This document shows positions 1 through 8,999 of a DNA stretch of 64,000 nt, piece by piece. The DNA is taken from the NCBI RefSeq assembly GCF_002812485.1, contig NZ_CP025003.1, forward strand, positions 2,976,001 to 3,040,000, read 5' to 3'. A program made the translations under genes and the position numbers. The DNA is from Dickeya fangzhongdai (lineage in GTDB: Bacteria; Pseudomonadota; Gammaproteobacteria; Enterobacterales; Enterobacteriaceae). The notes under the pieces are model-generated. The model was not told the DNA's origin. It made no database searches and saw only the letters and a list, made by a program, of their open reading frames with translations. Positions within the stretch are counted from its first letter, which is position 1; every line of letters starts with the position of its first letter.

Positions 1-291
1 TCGTCGGGTTAAAGCAGTCATACACTTGTCACTGTCGTTGACGACAATAATCATGATCAGACGATGCTTTTGGCCTCATGCATCGCCTTACTTTTTCTAT
101 CCTGCCTGTTGACCGCTGCACCTTTTTGTTACGGCCAGGGATAGACGCCTTTCGTACCGGCTTTTCTCTTATTTTCCTCTGAGACGTTCAGGGGTAGACG
201 ATGGATTGGGTCCACCGAATGCCCTCCGTGGGTACATTTGTCTAATGTTTTTCCTTGCAAAGGCATTTTTCCGGCAAGGTAGGGAGAAGTT

Positions 292-1443
292 ATGAGTTCA
301 TCTTATGTGGAGGAACTGGGTACCCCTAACCTATCCTGGTTCCAGATTGTTAATGAAATGCTGTCGGCCGCCGACATCGTCATTAACGGTTCACGCCCGT
401 TTGATATTCAGGTAAAAAATCCCGACATGTATAAGCGCGTGCTGCGCGAAGGCTCGTTGGGATTGGGCGAAAGTTATATGGATGGCTGGTGGGAGTGTGA
501 GCGGCTGGACATGTTTTTCCACCGCGTGCTGCGCGCCGGGTTGGAAAACCAGCTCCCTCACCGCTGGCGCGATACGCTGCGGATCCTGATGGCGCGGCTG
601 ACCAACCTGCAGTCCCGCCGTCGGGCCTGGATCGTGGGCAAGGAGCATTACGACCTCGGTAATGATCTTTTCACCCTGATGCTTGACCCTTATATGCAGT
701 ACTCCTGTGGCTACTGGAAACAGGCCGAAACCCTGGAGCAGGCACAGCAGGACAAGCTGCGCTTGATCTGCGAAAAACTGCAGCTGCGCCGCGGCATGAC
801 CCTGCTGGATATCGGCTGCGGCTGGGGCGGGCTGGCAGAATTCGCCGCGCGTCACTACGGCGTTTCCGTCACCGGCGTGACCATCTCCCGCGAGCAACAG
901 AAACTGGCGCAACAGCGCTGCCATGATCTGGACGTGAACATCCTGCTGCAGGACTACCGCGACCTGAACCGGCAGTTTGACCGTATCGTTTCCGTCGGCA
1001 TGTTCGAGCATGTCGGTGCCAAGAACTACGATACCTACTTCCAGATAGTAAAGCGCAATCTTAAACCTGATGGGCTGTTCCTGCTGCACACGATCGGCAC
1101 TCACACCCCCACGCCAACGGGAGATAAGTGGACCAGCAAGTACATCTTCCCCAACGGCAGCCTGCCGTCGATAGAGCAAATCGCCGTAACCAGCGAGCCG
1201 TATCTGGTGATGGAAGACTGGCATAACTTCGGTGCTGACTACGACAGCACGTTGATGGCCTGGTATCACCGCTTCCAGCAGCACTGGCCAGCATTGTCCG
1301 AGCGTTACTCCGAACGTTTCCAGCGCATGTTCACCTATTATCTCAACAGCTTCGCGGGTTCATTCCGCGCCCGCAACATTCAACTCTGGCAGGTGTTGTT
1401 CAGCGTGGACGGCGTGGAAGGCGGCTTGCGAGTCCCCAGATAA
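292..1443 (+). CDS. cfa: Cyclopropane-fatty-acyl-phospholipid synthase
   Basis: Transfers a methylene group from S-adenosylmethionine to cis double bonds of membrane phospholipid acyl chains, typically on entry into stationary phase or under acid stress. The protein has 383 residues, against 382 in E. coli, and reads as a close full-length relative. The SAM-binding motif DIGCGWGG lies near residue 172, and the segments GSLGLGESYMDGWW, KEHYDLGNDLF and MFEHVG are typical of the family. The ATG is preceded by a good ribosome binding site (gggagaag). It converges with ribE, with a shared hairpin terminator between them. The pair cfa-ribE followed by mdtK is the enterobacterial core order. Identity is close to certain. 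Confidence 0.97.
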   Translation: MSSSYVEELGTPNLSWFQIVNEMLSAADIVINGSRPFDIQVKNPDMYKRVLREGSLGLGESYMDGWWECERLDMFFHRVLRAGLENQLPHRWRDTLRILMARLTNLQSRRRAWIVGKEHYDLGNDLFTLMLDPYMQYSCGYWKQAETLEQAQQDKLRLICEKLQLRRGMTLLDIGCGWGGLAEFAARHYGVSVTGVTISREQQKLAQQRCHDLDVNILLQDYRDLNRQFDRIVSVGMFEHVGAKNYDTYFQIVKRNLKPDGLFLLHTIGTHTPTPTGDKWTSKYIFPNGSLPSIEQIAVTSEPYLVMEDWHNFGADYDSTLMAWYHRFQQHWPALSERYSERFQRMFTYYLNSFAGSFRARNIQLWQVLFSVDGVEGGLRVPR

Positions 1444-1478
1444 TCACCGCCATCCGGCGAATCGTACCTAAATAGCAA

Positions 1479-1505
1479 AAAACCGGCAGCCAGGCTGCCG
1501 GTTTT
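1479..1505. terminator. Bidirectional terminator between cfa and ribE
   Basis: A perfect 12-bp stem (aaaaccggcagc / gctgccggtttt) with a 3-base loop lies between the convergent genes. The A tract on one side and the T tract on the other let it act as a Rho-independent terminator in both directions. Confidence 0.9.
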
Positions 1506-1537
1506 CATAGGGGAGAAAGCGTCAGGGAAGGAATGGC

Positions 1538-2194
1538 TTATTCGCCCTGCTCCGCCTGCGCCGCGGCCTGCTCCTGTTGCTGCTGCGCCTGACGAGCCAG
1601 GACGCGTTCGACCGTGTCGATGATGGCCTGGGTTTGCGGGTCGATTTCGATATTGATGCGGTCGCCCAGTCGTTTCTGACCCAGCGTCGTGCGCTGGAGC
1701 GTTTCCGGAATCAGATGCACGCAGAAACGGCTGCGGGTCACTTCCCCTACCGTCAGGCTGATACCGTCAATGCCGATAAATCCTTTGTGCAGCACATATT
1801 TCATCTGCGATTCATCAGCCAACCGGAACCAGATCTGGTGATTATTTTCCGACGTCAGGATTTTCACGATCTCCGCCGTACACATAATATGGCCGGACAT
1901 CACATGCCCGCCGATTTCGTCGCCATATTTGGCGGCGCGCTCCACATTAACCCGATCGCCGGCTTTGACTTCGCCCAGGTTGGTCAGCCGCAGCGTCTCT
2001 TTGATCAGGTCGAAACTGATCCGATCGCCATCGATTTTGGTGACGGTCAGGCAACAACCGTTGTGCGCTACGGAAGCCCCGGTTTCCAGCCCCGGCAGCA
2101 GTTCGGGGGGCAGTTGAACGACATGAGTGCGGAAATTGGGTTTTTCATCAATCGACACGACGGTCGCCGTGCCCTGAACAATACCGGTAAACAT
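1538..2194 (-). CDS. ribE: Riboflavin synthase, alpha subunit
   Basis: Catalyses dismutation of two 6,7-dimethyl-8-ribityllumazine molecules to riboflavin and a pyrimidinedione, the last step of riboflavin synthesis. It has 218 residues, against 213 in E. coli (where it is also called ribC). The two similar lumazine-binding barrels start with MFTGIVQG (residue 1) and near residue 99 (GHIM). The segments [15 protein letters not shown] and [15 protein letters not shown] are diagnostic. The C-terminal tail is Gln/Ala-rich ([13 protein letters not shown]) and differs from the E. coli tail. It is divergent from mdtK and convergent with cfa. No FMN riboswitch is seen in its 5' region, as expected, since that element normally precedes ribB. 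Confidence 0.97.
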   Translation of the reverse strand: MFTGIVQGTATVVSIDEKPNFRTHVVQLPPELLPGLETGASVAHNGCCLTVTKIDGDRISFDLIKETLRLTNLGEVKAGDRVNVERAAKYGDEIGGHVMSGHIMCTAEIVKILTSENNHQIWFRLADESQMKYVLHKGFIGIDGISLTVGEVTRSRFCVHLIPETLQRTTLGQKRLGDRINIEIDPQTQAIIDTVERVLARQAQQQQEQAAAQAEQGE

Positions 2195-2472
2195 GGTGCT
2201 GGTCTTGCCTCCTGGTCAGTAATAAGCGTGAACGCGACGCTACAGTGATATGGCGCGGCGAGCCTGCGCTCGGGAGAGACAACGTTCACTAATGTCTGGC
2301 AGTTTGCACCATATCCTCAGGAAAACCAAACGGGATCACTCCCGTTCAGTCAGTCATTGGTTTACTGTTGGCAAATCGTTACAATGCTTCATCTTTTTTT
2401 ATAAATAAAGGATGATTGCCTTTCTCTCCCCATTAGAGATCTCTCTCCATCCTGCTTTAGGAAGGTGTTTTC

Positions 2473-3846
2473 GTGCAGAAGTACTTATCAGAAGCCCGTC
2501 ATTTGCTGGCGTTGGCTATTCCGGTCATCATCGCGCAAGTCTCGCAAACCTCAATGGGTGTGGTGGATACCATCATGGCGGGCTCCTATAGCGCCACCGA
2601 TATGGCGGCGGTGGCGGTGGGCACCTCCATCTGGCTGCCGGTCATCCTGTTCGGTCACGGTTTGCTGATGGCGCTGACGCCGGTCGTGGCCAACCTTAAC
2701 GGCTCCGGACGCCGGGATCGTATCGCTCATCAGACTCAGCAGGCGTTTTTGCTGGCCGCGGCTATCTCCATCCTGACCATGTTCGTGCTCTATCAGGGAA
2801 AATACGCCATTAACCTGATGCATGACGGCGCGCCGGAACTGGCCGACAAAGCGGTGAAATACCTGCATGCCTTGTTGTGGGGCGCGCCCGGTTACCTGTT
2901 CTATCAGGTATTTCGCAGCCAGTGCGAAGGTTTGTCCAAGACCAAGCCGGGGATGGTGATCGGATTTATCGGCCTGCTGATCAACATTCCCATCAACTAC
3001 GTTTTCATCCACGGTAAGCTGGGCATGCCGGAGTTGGGCGGCGTCGGCTGCGGGGTGGCGACCGCCTCGGTATACTGGATGATGATGTTGATGATAGCGG
3101 CCTATTCCCGCCACGCCTATTGGCTGAAAGACATTCGTCAGTTCAAAACCCAGTTGAAGCCGGATTGGGCCGTACTCAAGCGGATGTCCGGCATGGGGCT
3201 GCCCATCGCGCTGGCGTTGCTGTTCGAAGTGACGTTGTTTGCGATTGTCGCGCTGCTGGTATTGCCGCTCGGGGTGGTTGATGTAGCGGGCCACCAGATC
3301 GCGCTCAACTTCAGTTCGCTGATGTTCGTGCTGCCGCTGTCTGTCGGCGTCGCCGCCACCATTCGCGTCGGCCACCGGCTGGGCGAAGGTTCGGCGGAGG
3401 CTGCCCGGGTAGCGGCGCGTACCGGTATCGCTACCGGCGTGTTGCTGGCGATGTGCACGGCTATCTTCACCATCACGCTGCGTGAACCCATCGCCATGCT
3501 TTACAACAAAAACCCGGATGTGGTGGCGATGGCCTCGCATCTGATGCTGCTGGCGGCGGTCTATCAGATTTCCGACGCGGTGCAGACCATTGGCAGCGGC
3601 GTGCTGCGCGGTTACAAGGATACCCGCTCCATTTTCTTTATCACCTTCATCGCCTACTGGATACTGGGGCTGCCCAGCGGCTATACGCTGGCGCTGACCG
3701 ACATACTGGTGCCGCGGATGGGGCCGGCCGGGTTCTGGTGGGGGTTCATCATCGGCCTGACCTCCTCCGCCACCATGATGGTGCTGCGGATCCGTTGGGT
3801 GCAACGCCAATCGCCGGCGCGTATTCTGGCGCGGGCGGCACGTTGA
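2473..3846 (+). CDS. mdtK: Multidrug efflux MATE transporter MdtK/NorM
   Basis: Inner-membrane antiporter of the MATE family, exporting cationic drugs such as fluoroquinolones in exchange for Na+ or H+. It has 457 residues, the same length as E. coli MdtK, and is highly similar throughout ([17 protein letters not shown] at the start, [28 protein letters not shown]). Twelve hydrophobic segments are apparent. The start codon is GTG at 2473; the match to the known N-terminus supports it. The 278-base divergent region shared with ribE contains a 7-bp hairpin at 2329-2346 (aacggga/tcccgtt) upstream of the gene, of unknown role. Confidence 0.96.
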   Translation: MQKYLSEARHLLALAIPVIIAQVSQTSMGVVDTIMAGSYSATDMAAVAVGTSIWLPVILFGHGLLMALTPVVANLNGSGRRDRIAHQTQQAFLLAAAISILTMFVLYQGKYAINLMHDGAPELADKAVKYLHALLWGAPGYLFYQVFRSQCEGLSKTKPGMVIGFIGLLINIPINYVFIHGKLGMPELGGVGCGVATASVYWMMMLMIAAYSRHAYWLKDIRQFKTQLKPDWAVLKRMSGMGLPIALALLFEVTLFAIVALLVLPLGVVDVAGHQIALNFSSLMFVLPLSVGVAATIRVGHRLGEGSAEAARVAARTGIATGVLLAMCTAIFTITLREPIAMLYNKNPDVVAMASHLMLLAAVYQISDAVQTIGSGVLRGYKDTRSIFFITFIAYWILGLPSGYTLALTDILVPRMGPAGFWWGFIIGLTSSATMMVLRIRWVQRQSPARILARAAR

Positions 3847-3859
3847 TTCGTTGATGGCG

Positions 3860-3888
3860 GCAGAGCGCCGAAAAAAACGGCGCTCTGC
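3860..3888 (+). terminator. Hairpin terminator after mdtK
   Basis: An 11-bp perfect stem (gcagagcgccg / cggcgctctgc) encloses a loop of seven A residues, 14 bases after the mdtK stop codon. Only two T residues follow it, so efficiency is uncertain. Confidence 0.65.
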
Positions 3889-4007
3889 TTACAAGCTCGT
3901 CACTCAGTGTGATCTAACGGGAATTTTGCGTTTTTTCCCTTGCCAGCGCCCCTATAGCCCGTTAATATTCGTCCCCGCTGTCGCCCTGACAGTTTCAGTA
4001 ACACGAT

Positions 4008-4084
4008 GCGTTCATAGCTCAGTTGGTTAGAGCACCACCTTGACATGGTGGGGGTCGTTGGTTCGAGTCCAATTGAACGCACCA
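4008..4084 (+). tRNA. valV: tRNA-Val(GAC), valV-like
   Basis: A 77-nt cloverleaf. The acceptor stem gcgttca pairs with tgaacgc, the D arm contains agctcagttggttagagc, the anticodon loop ttgacat gives anticodon GAC, the T arm is gttcgagtccaat, and CCA is encoded. By memory it equals E. coli valV. In E. coli valV is followed at once by valW; here the second copy is 5.2 kb away (9316-9392). Confidence 0.97.
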
Positions 4085-4262
4085 TTCCTTCAAATATAAA
4101 CATTCAGCCCGTGTTTATAACGACGTAAAAGCTCTGACTCCCCTTTTTTACCGATACGCTTTCCCACAAGTCATTGGCGCTACCGCTTTCCGGTTTGTTT
4201 TCTTCCTGATGATCACAGCAAACCAGCGCCAGCGGGAAACCCGGTGACGCCACTATCCCCGG

Positions 4263-4865
4263 CTATTGATGCAGTTCAGCCACCGTCATCGTAAAAATAA
4301 GTTTGCCGTCGTCTACGTTTGCGTAACGATGCGGCACATCGGTTCTTGCCACTGCTGAACACCCGGCAGGAATGATGAGCTCGGTGTTATCCACCTTCAT
4401 GCTCAACACCCCGGTCTCAACATGGAACAGCTCAAGCGTCCCCTGGGGGTGGCCTGACGACTCAAATACTTCACCGGGGAACATCTCCCAGCGCCACAGT
4501 TCTATCATGTTGGGGCCGCTGGTCCCCGCCAGCAGACGCGCCGTACCGCCGTGAGGGCCGTTCCATAACGTTGGAATATTTCCCTGTTCGATCAGGTATA
4601 CCGCCGGAGCGTCCGTCACGTTGACGATATCGGCAACGGACAAACCAAGCGCCGCCGCGATCTTACACAACATGGCGATGCTGGGATTGGCCGTGCATTT
4701 CTCTATCTCCACCAGCATACCTTTGCTGACGCCAGCGCGTCGTGAAAGCTCATCCAGCGAGAGTTTCTGCTTTTTCCGGTGCGCTTTGATTCTGCGGGAA
4801 ACGGCTTCGCTCACCGTCTGGATATCCGCGCCCGACTCGGTCGATATATTGACTTTTTTGGTCAT
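4263..4865 (-). CDS. XRE-family transcriptional regulator with C-terminal cupin sensor
   Basis: A 200-residue DNA-binding regulator. Residues about 22-82 form a lambda-repressor-type helix-turn-helix (KKQKLSLDELSRRAGVSKG, then a recognition-helix region ending in ANPSIAMLCKIAAALGLS). Residues about 125-198 form a cupin barrel (FHVETGVLSMKVD, IPAGCSAVARTDVPHRYAN) that would sense a small ligand. It is transcribed divergently from the B3/B4-domain gene at 4909 with only 43 bases between the start codons. Promoters and operator must therefore overlap, suggesting that it controls both itself and the neighbour. The ribosome binding site is weak. The ligand is unknown; relatives often sit beside amino-acid or polyamine genes. 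Confidence 0.88.
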   Translation of the reverse strand: MTKKVNISTESGADIQTVSEAVSRRIKAHRKKQKLSLDELSRRAGVSKGMLVEIEKCTANPSIAMLCKIAAALGLSVADIVNVTDAPAVYLIEQGNIPTLWNGPHGGTARLLAGTSGPNMIELWRWEMFPGEVFESSGHPQGTLELFHVETGVLSMKVDNTELIIPAGCSAVARTDVPHRYANVDDGKLIFTMTVAELHQ

Positions 4866-4908
4866 CGGTCGATAATGTGAAATAAATTAGTCATTTTAGG
4901 ATTATCTA

Positions 4909-5607
4909 ATGCTTTCCGTTTTACCGTCAATCGACGCCAGCGTTGCTATACTGGCACCGGGTTTCCGGGCGCTGAGCATCACCGCGGCAGCAACGCCGAT
5001 CACTGATCCTGACATCGCTGATAAAGCGCTGGCCGCTGCCTGCAAATCGGTGATTGCGGGAGAAGCACGCTGGGCTGATGCGCACCTTGCCGCCTGGGCT
5101 GATGTTTTCAGGAAGTTCGGCGCTAAACCGCAACGTACCCCGTGCTCAGCCGAGGCGCTGCGTAAACGTGTGCTGCGCGATGGCAGCATGCCGGGCATTG
5201 ATCCGGTGGTGGATCTCTACAACGCCGTTAGCCTTCAATATGCAATCCCCGTGGGTGGCGAAAACCTCGCGGCCTATGTCGGTGCGCCCAGGCTGACGAT
5301 GGCAGATGGCACCGAGCGGTTCGACACCATGAAGGACGGGCTGCCGGCTCAGGAGTCCCCCGAACCGGGAGAAGTTATCTGGCGGGATGATGAAGGCGCA
5401 ACCTGTCGTCGCTGGAACTGGCGTCAGGGAGTCAGAACGCGGCTGAATTCAGAAACCCGCCAAATGTGGTTTATTCTGGAAAGCTTGCCGGTGATGCCGT
5501 TGACGGCATTATATGACGCGGGTGAACGGCTGAGCGATGGTCTGCAACGCATGATGCCTGGGGTCAGCATTGAGATGACCCTTGTCGATTCTGACTGCCG
5601 GGAATAA
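4909..5607 (+). CDS. B3/B4 tRNA-binding-domain protein (PheT-like, freestanding)
   Basis: A 232-residue protein related to the B3/B4 region of phenylalanyl-tRNA synthetase beta subunit, where this domain edits mischarged Tyr-tRNA(Phe). Characteristic segments are RDGSMPGIDPVVDLYNAVSL, which lies near residue 90 and recalls the PheT editing pocket, and GEVIWRDDEGATCRRWNWRQG near residue 147. No synthetase catalytic domain is present, so it may be a trans-editing or ligand-binding protein; its true function is not known to me. It starts at ATG 4909 after an AGGA motif, and is paired divergently with the XRE-cupin regulator. Confidence 0.85.
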   Translation: MLSVLPSIDASVAILAPGFRALSITAAATPITDPDIADKALAAACKSVIAGEARWADAHLAAWADVFRKFGAKPQRTPCSAEALRKRVLRDGSMPGIDPVVDLYNAVSLQYAIPVGGENLAAYVGAPRLTMADGTERFDTMKDGLPAQESPEPGEVIWRDDEGATCRRWNWRQGVRTRLNSETRQMWFILESLPVMPLTALYDAGERLSDGLQRMMPGVSIEMTLVDSDCRE

Positions 5608-5662
5608 ACCTCAGCGCAATAAAATACCACGCCGGATAAACCGTAAGCGTTAATCCTGTCAG

Positions 5663-5680
5663 AAAAGCCATTCGGCTTTT
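5663..5680. terminator. Hairpin after the B3/B4 gene
   Basis: A 7-bp perfect stem (aaaagcc / ggctttt) with loop attc lies 55 bases past the stop codon and just before the riboswitch. The terminal T run inside the stem suggests a weak intrinsic terminator separating the gene from sugE. Confidence 0.5.
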
Positions 5681-5684
5681 CCGC

Positions 5685-5733
5685 CTTGCTGGACGACCTG
5701 CAAGCGCTTTTTTTTGCGGTGGGGACGACCCCA
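5685..5733 (+). promoter_or_regulatory. Guanidine-II (mini-ykkC) riboswitch controlling sugE
   Basis: Two consecutive hairpins each carry the loop ACGA. Hairpin 1 is cttgc-t-gg-ACGA-cc-t-gcaag (5685-5704). Hairpin 2 is tgggg-ACGA-cccca (5720-5733). Two ACGR-loop stems joined by a short linker are the defining architecture of the guanidine-II class. Hairpin 2 ends 11 bases before the GGAG ribosome binding site of sugE, so guanidinium binding would free that site and permit translation. The association of this class with SugE/Gdx guanidinium exporters is established. Confidence 0.92.
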
Positions 5734-5753
5734 TTATTCATAATGGAGTGAAC

Positions 5754-6071
5754 ATGTCCTGGTTAATTCTTTTTCTTGCCGGATTATTAGAAGTCGTCTG
5801 GGCTATCGGCCTGAAATATACCCACGGCTTTAGCCGTCTGGTCCCCAGCGTCATTACCGTTGTCGCGCTGTTCACCAGTATCGGGCTACTTTCCTTAGCG
5901 CTAAAAAATTTACCGACCGGTACGGCTTACGCCATCTGGACGGGAATCGGCGCCGTGGGTACTGCGCTGGCAGGGATTATCCTGTTTGGCGAATCCGTCA
6001 GCCCACCGCGCATTATCAGTTTGACACTGATTGTAGCGGGAATTATCGGCCTGAAATTCAGTACGCATTAA
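5754..6071 (+). CDS. sugE: SMR-family guanidinium exporter SugE/Gdx
   Basis: A small four-helix inner-membrane antiporter that exports guanidinium in exchange for protons. With start ATG 5754 it has 105 residues, exactly the E. coli SugE length; a GTG six bases upstream is less likely because GGAG at 5745-5748 is correctly spaced for the ATG. The key glutamate lies in the first helix ([20 protein letters not shown]), and [16 protein letters not shown] and the C-terminal GLKFSTH match SugE rather than EmrE. Regulation by the guanidine-II riboswitch directly upstream confirms the function. Its last codons form part of a 15-bp tandem repeat. Confidence 0.96.
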   Translation: MSWLILFLAGLLEVVWAIGLKYTHGFSRLVPSVITVVALFTSIGLLSLALKNLPTGTAYAIWTGIGAVGTALAGIILFGESVSPPRIISLTLIVAGIIGLKFSTH

Positions 6072-6100
6072 TTCAGTACGTATTAATTTAGTACGTATTA
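6056..6100. repeat. 15-bp tandem repeat, three copies, across the sugE stop codon
   Basis: The units are attcagtacgcatta, attcagtacgtatta and atttagtacgtatta. The first contains the last codons of sugE; the others lie beyond the stop codon at 6069-6071. A partial fourth copy (atttagtacg) follows after a short gap. Confidence 0.9.
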
Positions 6101-6133
6101 ATTATTAATTTAGTACGCCGTAATAGCCGGTTG

Positions 6134-6159
6134 CACGCCCGCGTGTAAATGCGGGCGTG
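6134..6159 (+). terminator. Hairpin downstream of sugE
   Basis: A 9-bp GC-rich perfect stem (cacgcccgc / gcgggcgtg) with an 8-base loop, 63 bases after the sugE stop codon. It has no T run, but lies between convergent sugE and the racemase remnant and may end transcription. Confidence 0.5.
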
Positions 6160-6190
6160 ACGACAAAACCGGCACAGCACGGTTTCCCCA

Positions 6191-6598
6191 TCAGTCTATC
6201 GACCTGTCCGCCAGCATCACGTCAAGTAAGGCATTGATATGAGTTTGCATGGTGTCCAGGCTTGCCACAGGTAATGTCACCCCATTGAACAACAGCGGCA
6301 GTTCGGTACAGCCCAGAATAACCGCGTCGATGCCCTGTTCATCTTTCATGCGCTGCATAATATTCAGAAACACCGCCTGTGTTTGCGGCCTGACGATCCC
6401 CCGTTCCAGTTCCGTCAGGATTTTTTCCGCAATAAACGTTATCGCTTCACGGTCGGGAATGGCCACGTTAATACCCGCCTCACGGAACGGTTTTTTGAAA
6501 AAATCCGCTGCCATCGTGACGCGCGTTCCCAACAACCCGACTGTCGAAAAACCTAATCGCTGCGCTTCATGCTCGCCAGTCTTGAAAAATGAAGCAAG
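6191..6598 (-). pseudogene. Remnant of an aspartate/glutamate racemase family gene (C-terminal part)
   Basis: An open frame of about 136 codons matches the C-terminal half of the Asp/Glu/hydantoin racemase family, which normally has about 230 residues. The family signature around the second catalytic cysteine is present (ILGCTELPLL), as is LGFSTVGLLGTRVTM. The frame reads upstream to a TAA at 6599-6601 without a plausible start codon or ribosome binding site. The N-terminal half, including the first catalytic cysteine, is missing. A shorter product from an internal TTG is conceivable but would lack the active site. It directly abuts the broken carrier gene, suggesting that one deletion fused the two remnants. 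Confidence 0.8.
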
Positions 6599-6633
6599 TT
6601 AATATGCCGACCGTTGATAAATACCTTCGCCAG

Positions 6634-7273
6634 TCAGGCTTCCGGATGAATCCAGGAAAGATAAAGCGTTATCGTCAGAATCGAGATAATGGTGGAAAAC
6701 AGTACGGTTCGCGAAGTAATGCGCGCTTCCCGGCGGTAAAACTCCGCCAACATGAAAGGCCCAGTTCCCGTCGGCAGCGCAGCCAACAGAACGGCGGTAT
6801 GGTAGCGGATTGCGCACCAACGCCCCGACGACTTTCGCCACCAGTTGCGCACGCCGCCTCTCGGTCTGGATCCCCGTTTCAACAATCACGATCGCAAACG
6901 CAAAGAGCACGCAGACCGTGATAATCGTCGCGATTAGGGTCGGCGCCATCGCCGTCGGTCCCAGAAACGCCAGCGCCAGCGGGAACCCCATAAACCCCGT
7001 GTTCGCATAGCTTGAATTCAATGCGTCCAGCGCGGCATCGGCCAGATGTCGCGAACGGGAAATTTGGAAAATGAGGGTAACCGCGAATACCAGCACCGCG
7101 CCAAGACCAAACGCCATGATGAAACCGGGCTGCCCTACATCAGACCAGCGCGCATGCGCAATAATGTCGAAAAGCAGTGTGGGAAGCGCAAGATACACGA
7201 CGAAGCGGTTGAGTTCCGAGGTGGCATTCGGGCCGAAGATACCGAGTTTACGGAAAAATAAGGCATTCCACAT
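6634..7273 (-). pseudogene. Decayed auxin-efflux-carrier (AEC/PIN-like) transporter gene
   Basis: The first frame starts at 7273 and encodes AEC-type helices (LNRFVVYLALPTLLFD, SSYANTGFMGFPLALAFLGP) up to VGALVRNPL. Homology then resumes in another frame ending at 6634 (AVLLAALPTGTGPFMLAEFY, then TSRTVLFSTIISILTITLYLSWI), the usual AEC C-terminus. The breakpoint is near 6795-6812. Family members have about 310 residues; roughly 90 central residues are missing and the reading frame is shifted. The usual N-terminal helix is also absent, with an in-frame stop just upstream of the first ATG. The gene is therefore non-functional by several lesions. Confidence 0.82.
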
Positions 7274-7844
7274 ATGGCTTTATATGGATATGGCTTGTGT
7301 GGCTTGACGGTGGCATATCCAGATAATATTGCCATGCGACATGGTTTGATGGCTTATGTTATCCGTAAAGAAAAATTAAACACGCCTCGATTCATTAACT
7401 AATTTATTTATACCGAATAGTCATGCGTCATAAATAAAAACCAGACATTAGAGAAATAATAAACAAGCTAAAATATATTATCCAATGGCCTCGTGCCCGC
7501 ATAGCCTCATTAATTAATTTCTCACTAATTTCCCAATAAATTCATTGCATTCCACATTGATGATGAAATAAATCCATCTCACCGCTTGCCTATATTGCCA
7601 TCGAAGTTTAAATTATTGTTTATGAGATGTGAATTTATTGATAACAGAACAAGACACCCTACTCATTACACAATAAGACGGCCTTAATTTAAATATTGTC
7701 ACGTCAATCGACAACGATATCGAACCCAGTAGAACCAAACCCTGCAAAAAGCAATGTTTTGATTTTATAGCAAAAACCTATCCGGCCAACAGGCTGGCAG
7801 GTCGTTTTTTATTTTCATAAATCTTCACGGAGGTGGTAAATAAT
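7274..7844. other. AT-rich intergenic region upstream of the acyltransferase gene
   Basis: About 570 bases, strongly AT-rich, with no credible gene. An imperfect hairpin (acct...gcca...tggc...aggt, about 7767-7803) followed by cgttttttatttt near its right end looks like an intrinsic terminator or attenuator before the acyltransferase gene. The AT content is typical of horizontally acquired DNA silenced by H-NS, which is an inference. Confidence 0.5.
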
Positions 7845-8999
7845 ATGGTTGATTATAGTCATAGCTCGTCTACATTTTCGCACGCTATTACCCATGAAAA
7901 CAGAAAGGTTAAAAGCACTGCGTCTACACTCCCTTCATTGAATGGTATTCGCTTTATTCTTGCCATCGGTGTTTATTTATTTCACGTATCGATACCAAGA
8001 ATGTGGAATCCATTCTCCGATGCTGAGATTAGCGATAGTTACGCCTTTTTCTTCAGCAAGTCAGGATGGGTAGGCGTCTCTTTTTTCTTTATACTCAGTG
8101 GGTTCGTCATGACCTGGTCGGCACGCCCCATTGACGATCCGATTCGCTTTTACAAGAAAAGACTGGCGAAAATATACCCCAGCCATGTCGTCACCTTGCT
8201 TATTTTGATGGCATGCGGCGCCGTCAGCTTTAACCGACCTGATATATGGCTACCCAATCTGTTACTGATACAGGCATGGATTCCTGATATTGATATTTTT
8301 TTTGGTGCAAATACACCCAGTTGGTTCCTGAGTGCCATCATATTTTTTTATTTGACCTTCCCCTGGTTAATTAAATTGGTAAAACGCATACCGGTGACAT
8401 TTCTTTGGCCGACCATCTGGATTTGTTACGCGGGTATGATTATCAGCCAGGTAGTGGTATATGAACTCACCTCATCCGGCCTCCCCGTTCCTGGATGGCC
8501 CGTGCCAATCGGCAATACTCAGATGTGCCTTGCCTATACCTTTCCGCTATTGCGGCTTTACGAGTTCCTCATCGGCATGGTCACAGCGCGAATTATTCAG
8601 GAGGGAAAATGGATTCGAATTTCAATTACAACGTGCGTGGCACTAAGCATTTTGGCCTATATGGTCGATCTCTTCATGCCTTTTCAGTTTAGTTTTAATC
8701 TGGTGACGTTGATACCGTTCGTATTATTTCTGGGTTCACTGGTCGTGGGGGATATTAATAACCAACCTAATTTCTTGAGTTCAGCCTTGATGCAATGGCT
8801 TGGCACTATTTCGTTTGGATTTTACATGATCCACTATGCGATTCTGCTATTGCTGAAACGGACAATGGGAACAGCCAGCCACGACCTCGTTCACGCCACA
8901 CTCCTGATTGTGTTAGGCGGTATAATGAGCATTTTGGGCGGATGGTTGCTCTATCGATTTGTTGAACGTCCGGCCAGCGCCTGGCTATCCCGCCGCTAG
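7845..8999 (+). CDS. Acyltransferase 3 family integral membrane protein
   Basis: Membrane-bound O-acyltransferase of the OafA/YrhL/ExoZ type, which acetylates or acylates surface polysaccharides or small molecules. With start ATG 7845 it has 384 residues; the strong GGAGGTG at 7829-7835 favours this ATG over an upstream GTG at 7833. About ten hydrophobic helices are visible. The family signatures are the N-terminal SLNGIRFILAIGVYLFHVS with its conserved Arg and His, GWVGVSFFFILSGFVM, and RLAKIYPSHVV. The C-terminus (RFVERPASAWL) is typical. The gene stands alone in an AT-rich setting. Whether it modifies a polysaccharide or the product of the adjacent biosynthetic cluster cannot be told from sequence. 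Confidence 0.87.
   Translation: MVDYSHSSSTFSHAITHENRKVKSTASTLPSLNGIRFILAIGVYLFHVSIPRMWNPFSDAEISDSYAFFFSKSGWVGVSFFFILSGFVMTWSARPIDDPIRFYKKRLAKIYPSHVVTLLILMACGAVSFNRPDIWLPNLLLIQAWIPDIDIFFGANTPSWFLSAIIFFYLTFPWLIKLVKRIPVTFLWPTIWICYAGMIISQVVVYELTSSGLPVPGWPVPIGNTQMCLAYTFPLLRLYEFLIGMVTARIIQEGKWIRISITTCVALSILAYMVDLFMPFQFSFNLVTLIPFVLFLGSLVVGDINNQPNFLSSALMQWLGTISFGFYMIHYAILLLLKRTMGTASHDLVHATLLIVLGGIMSILGGWLLYRFVERPASAWLSRR

Noticed and set aside
2195..2472. FMN riboswitch upstream of ribE
   Set aside because: The conserved RFN segments are not present; only a 7-bp hairpin before mdtK is seen.
2551..3810. Long open frame (419 codons) antisense to mdtK
   Set aside because: It mirrors the GC-rich third-position bias of mdtK, has low-complexity His/Gln/Arg-rich composition and matches no family. 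The same reasoning removes the many long antisense frames across the PKS/NRPS genes.
3900..4103. 67-codon minus-strand frame over tRNA-Val
   Set aside because: It runs through the tRNA and has no independent support.
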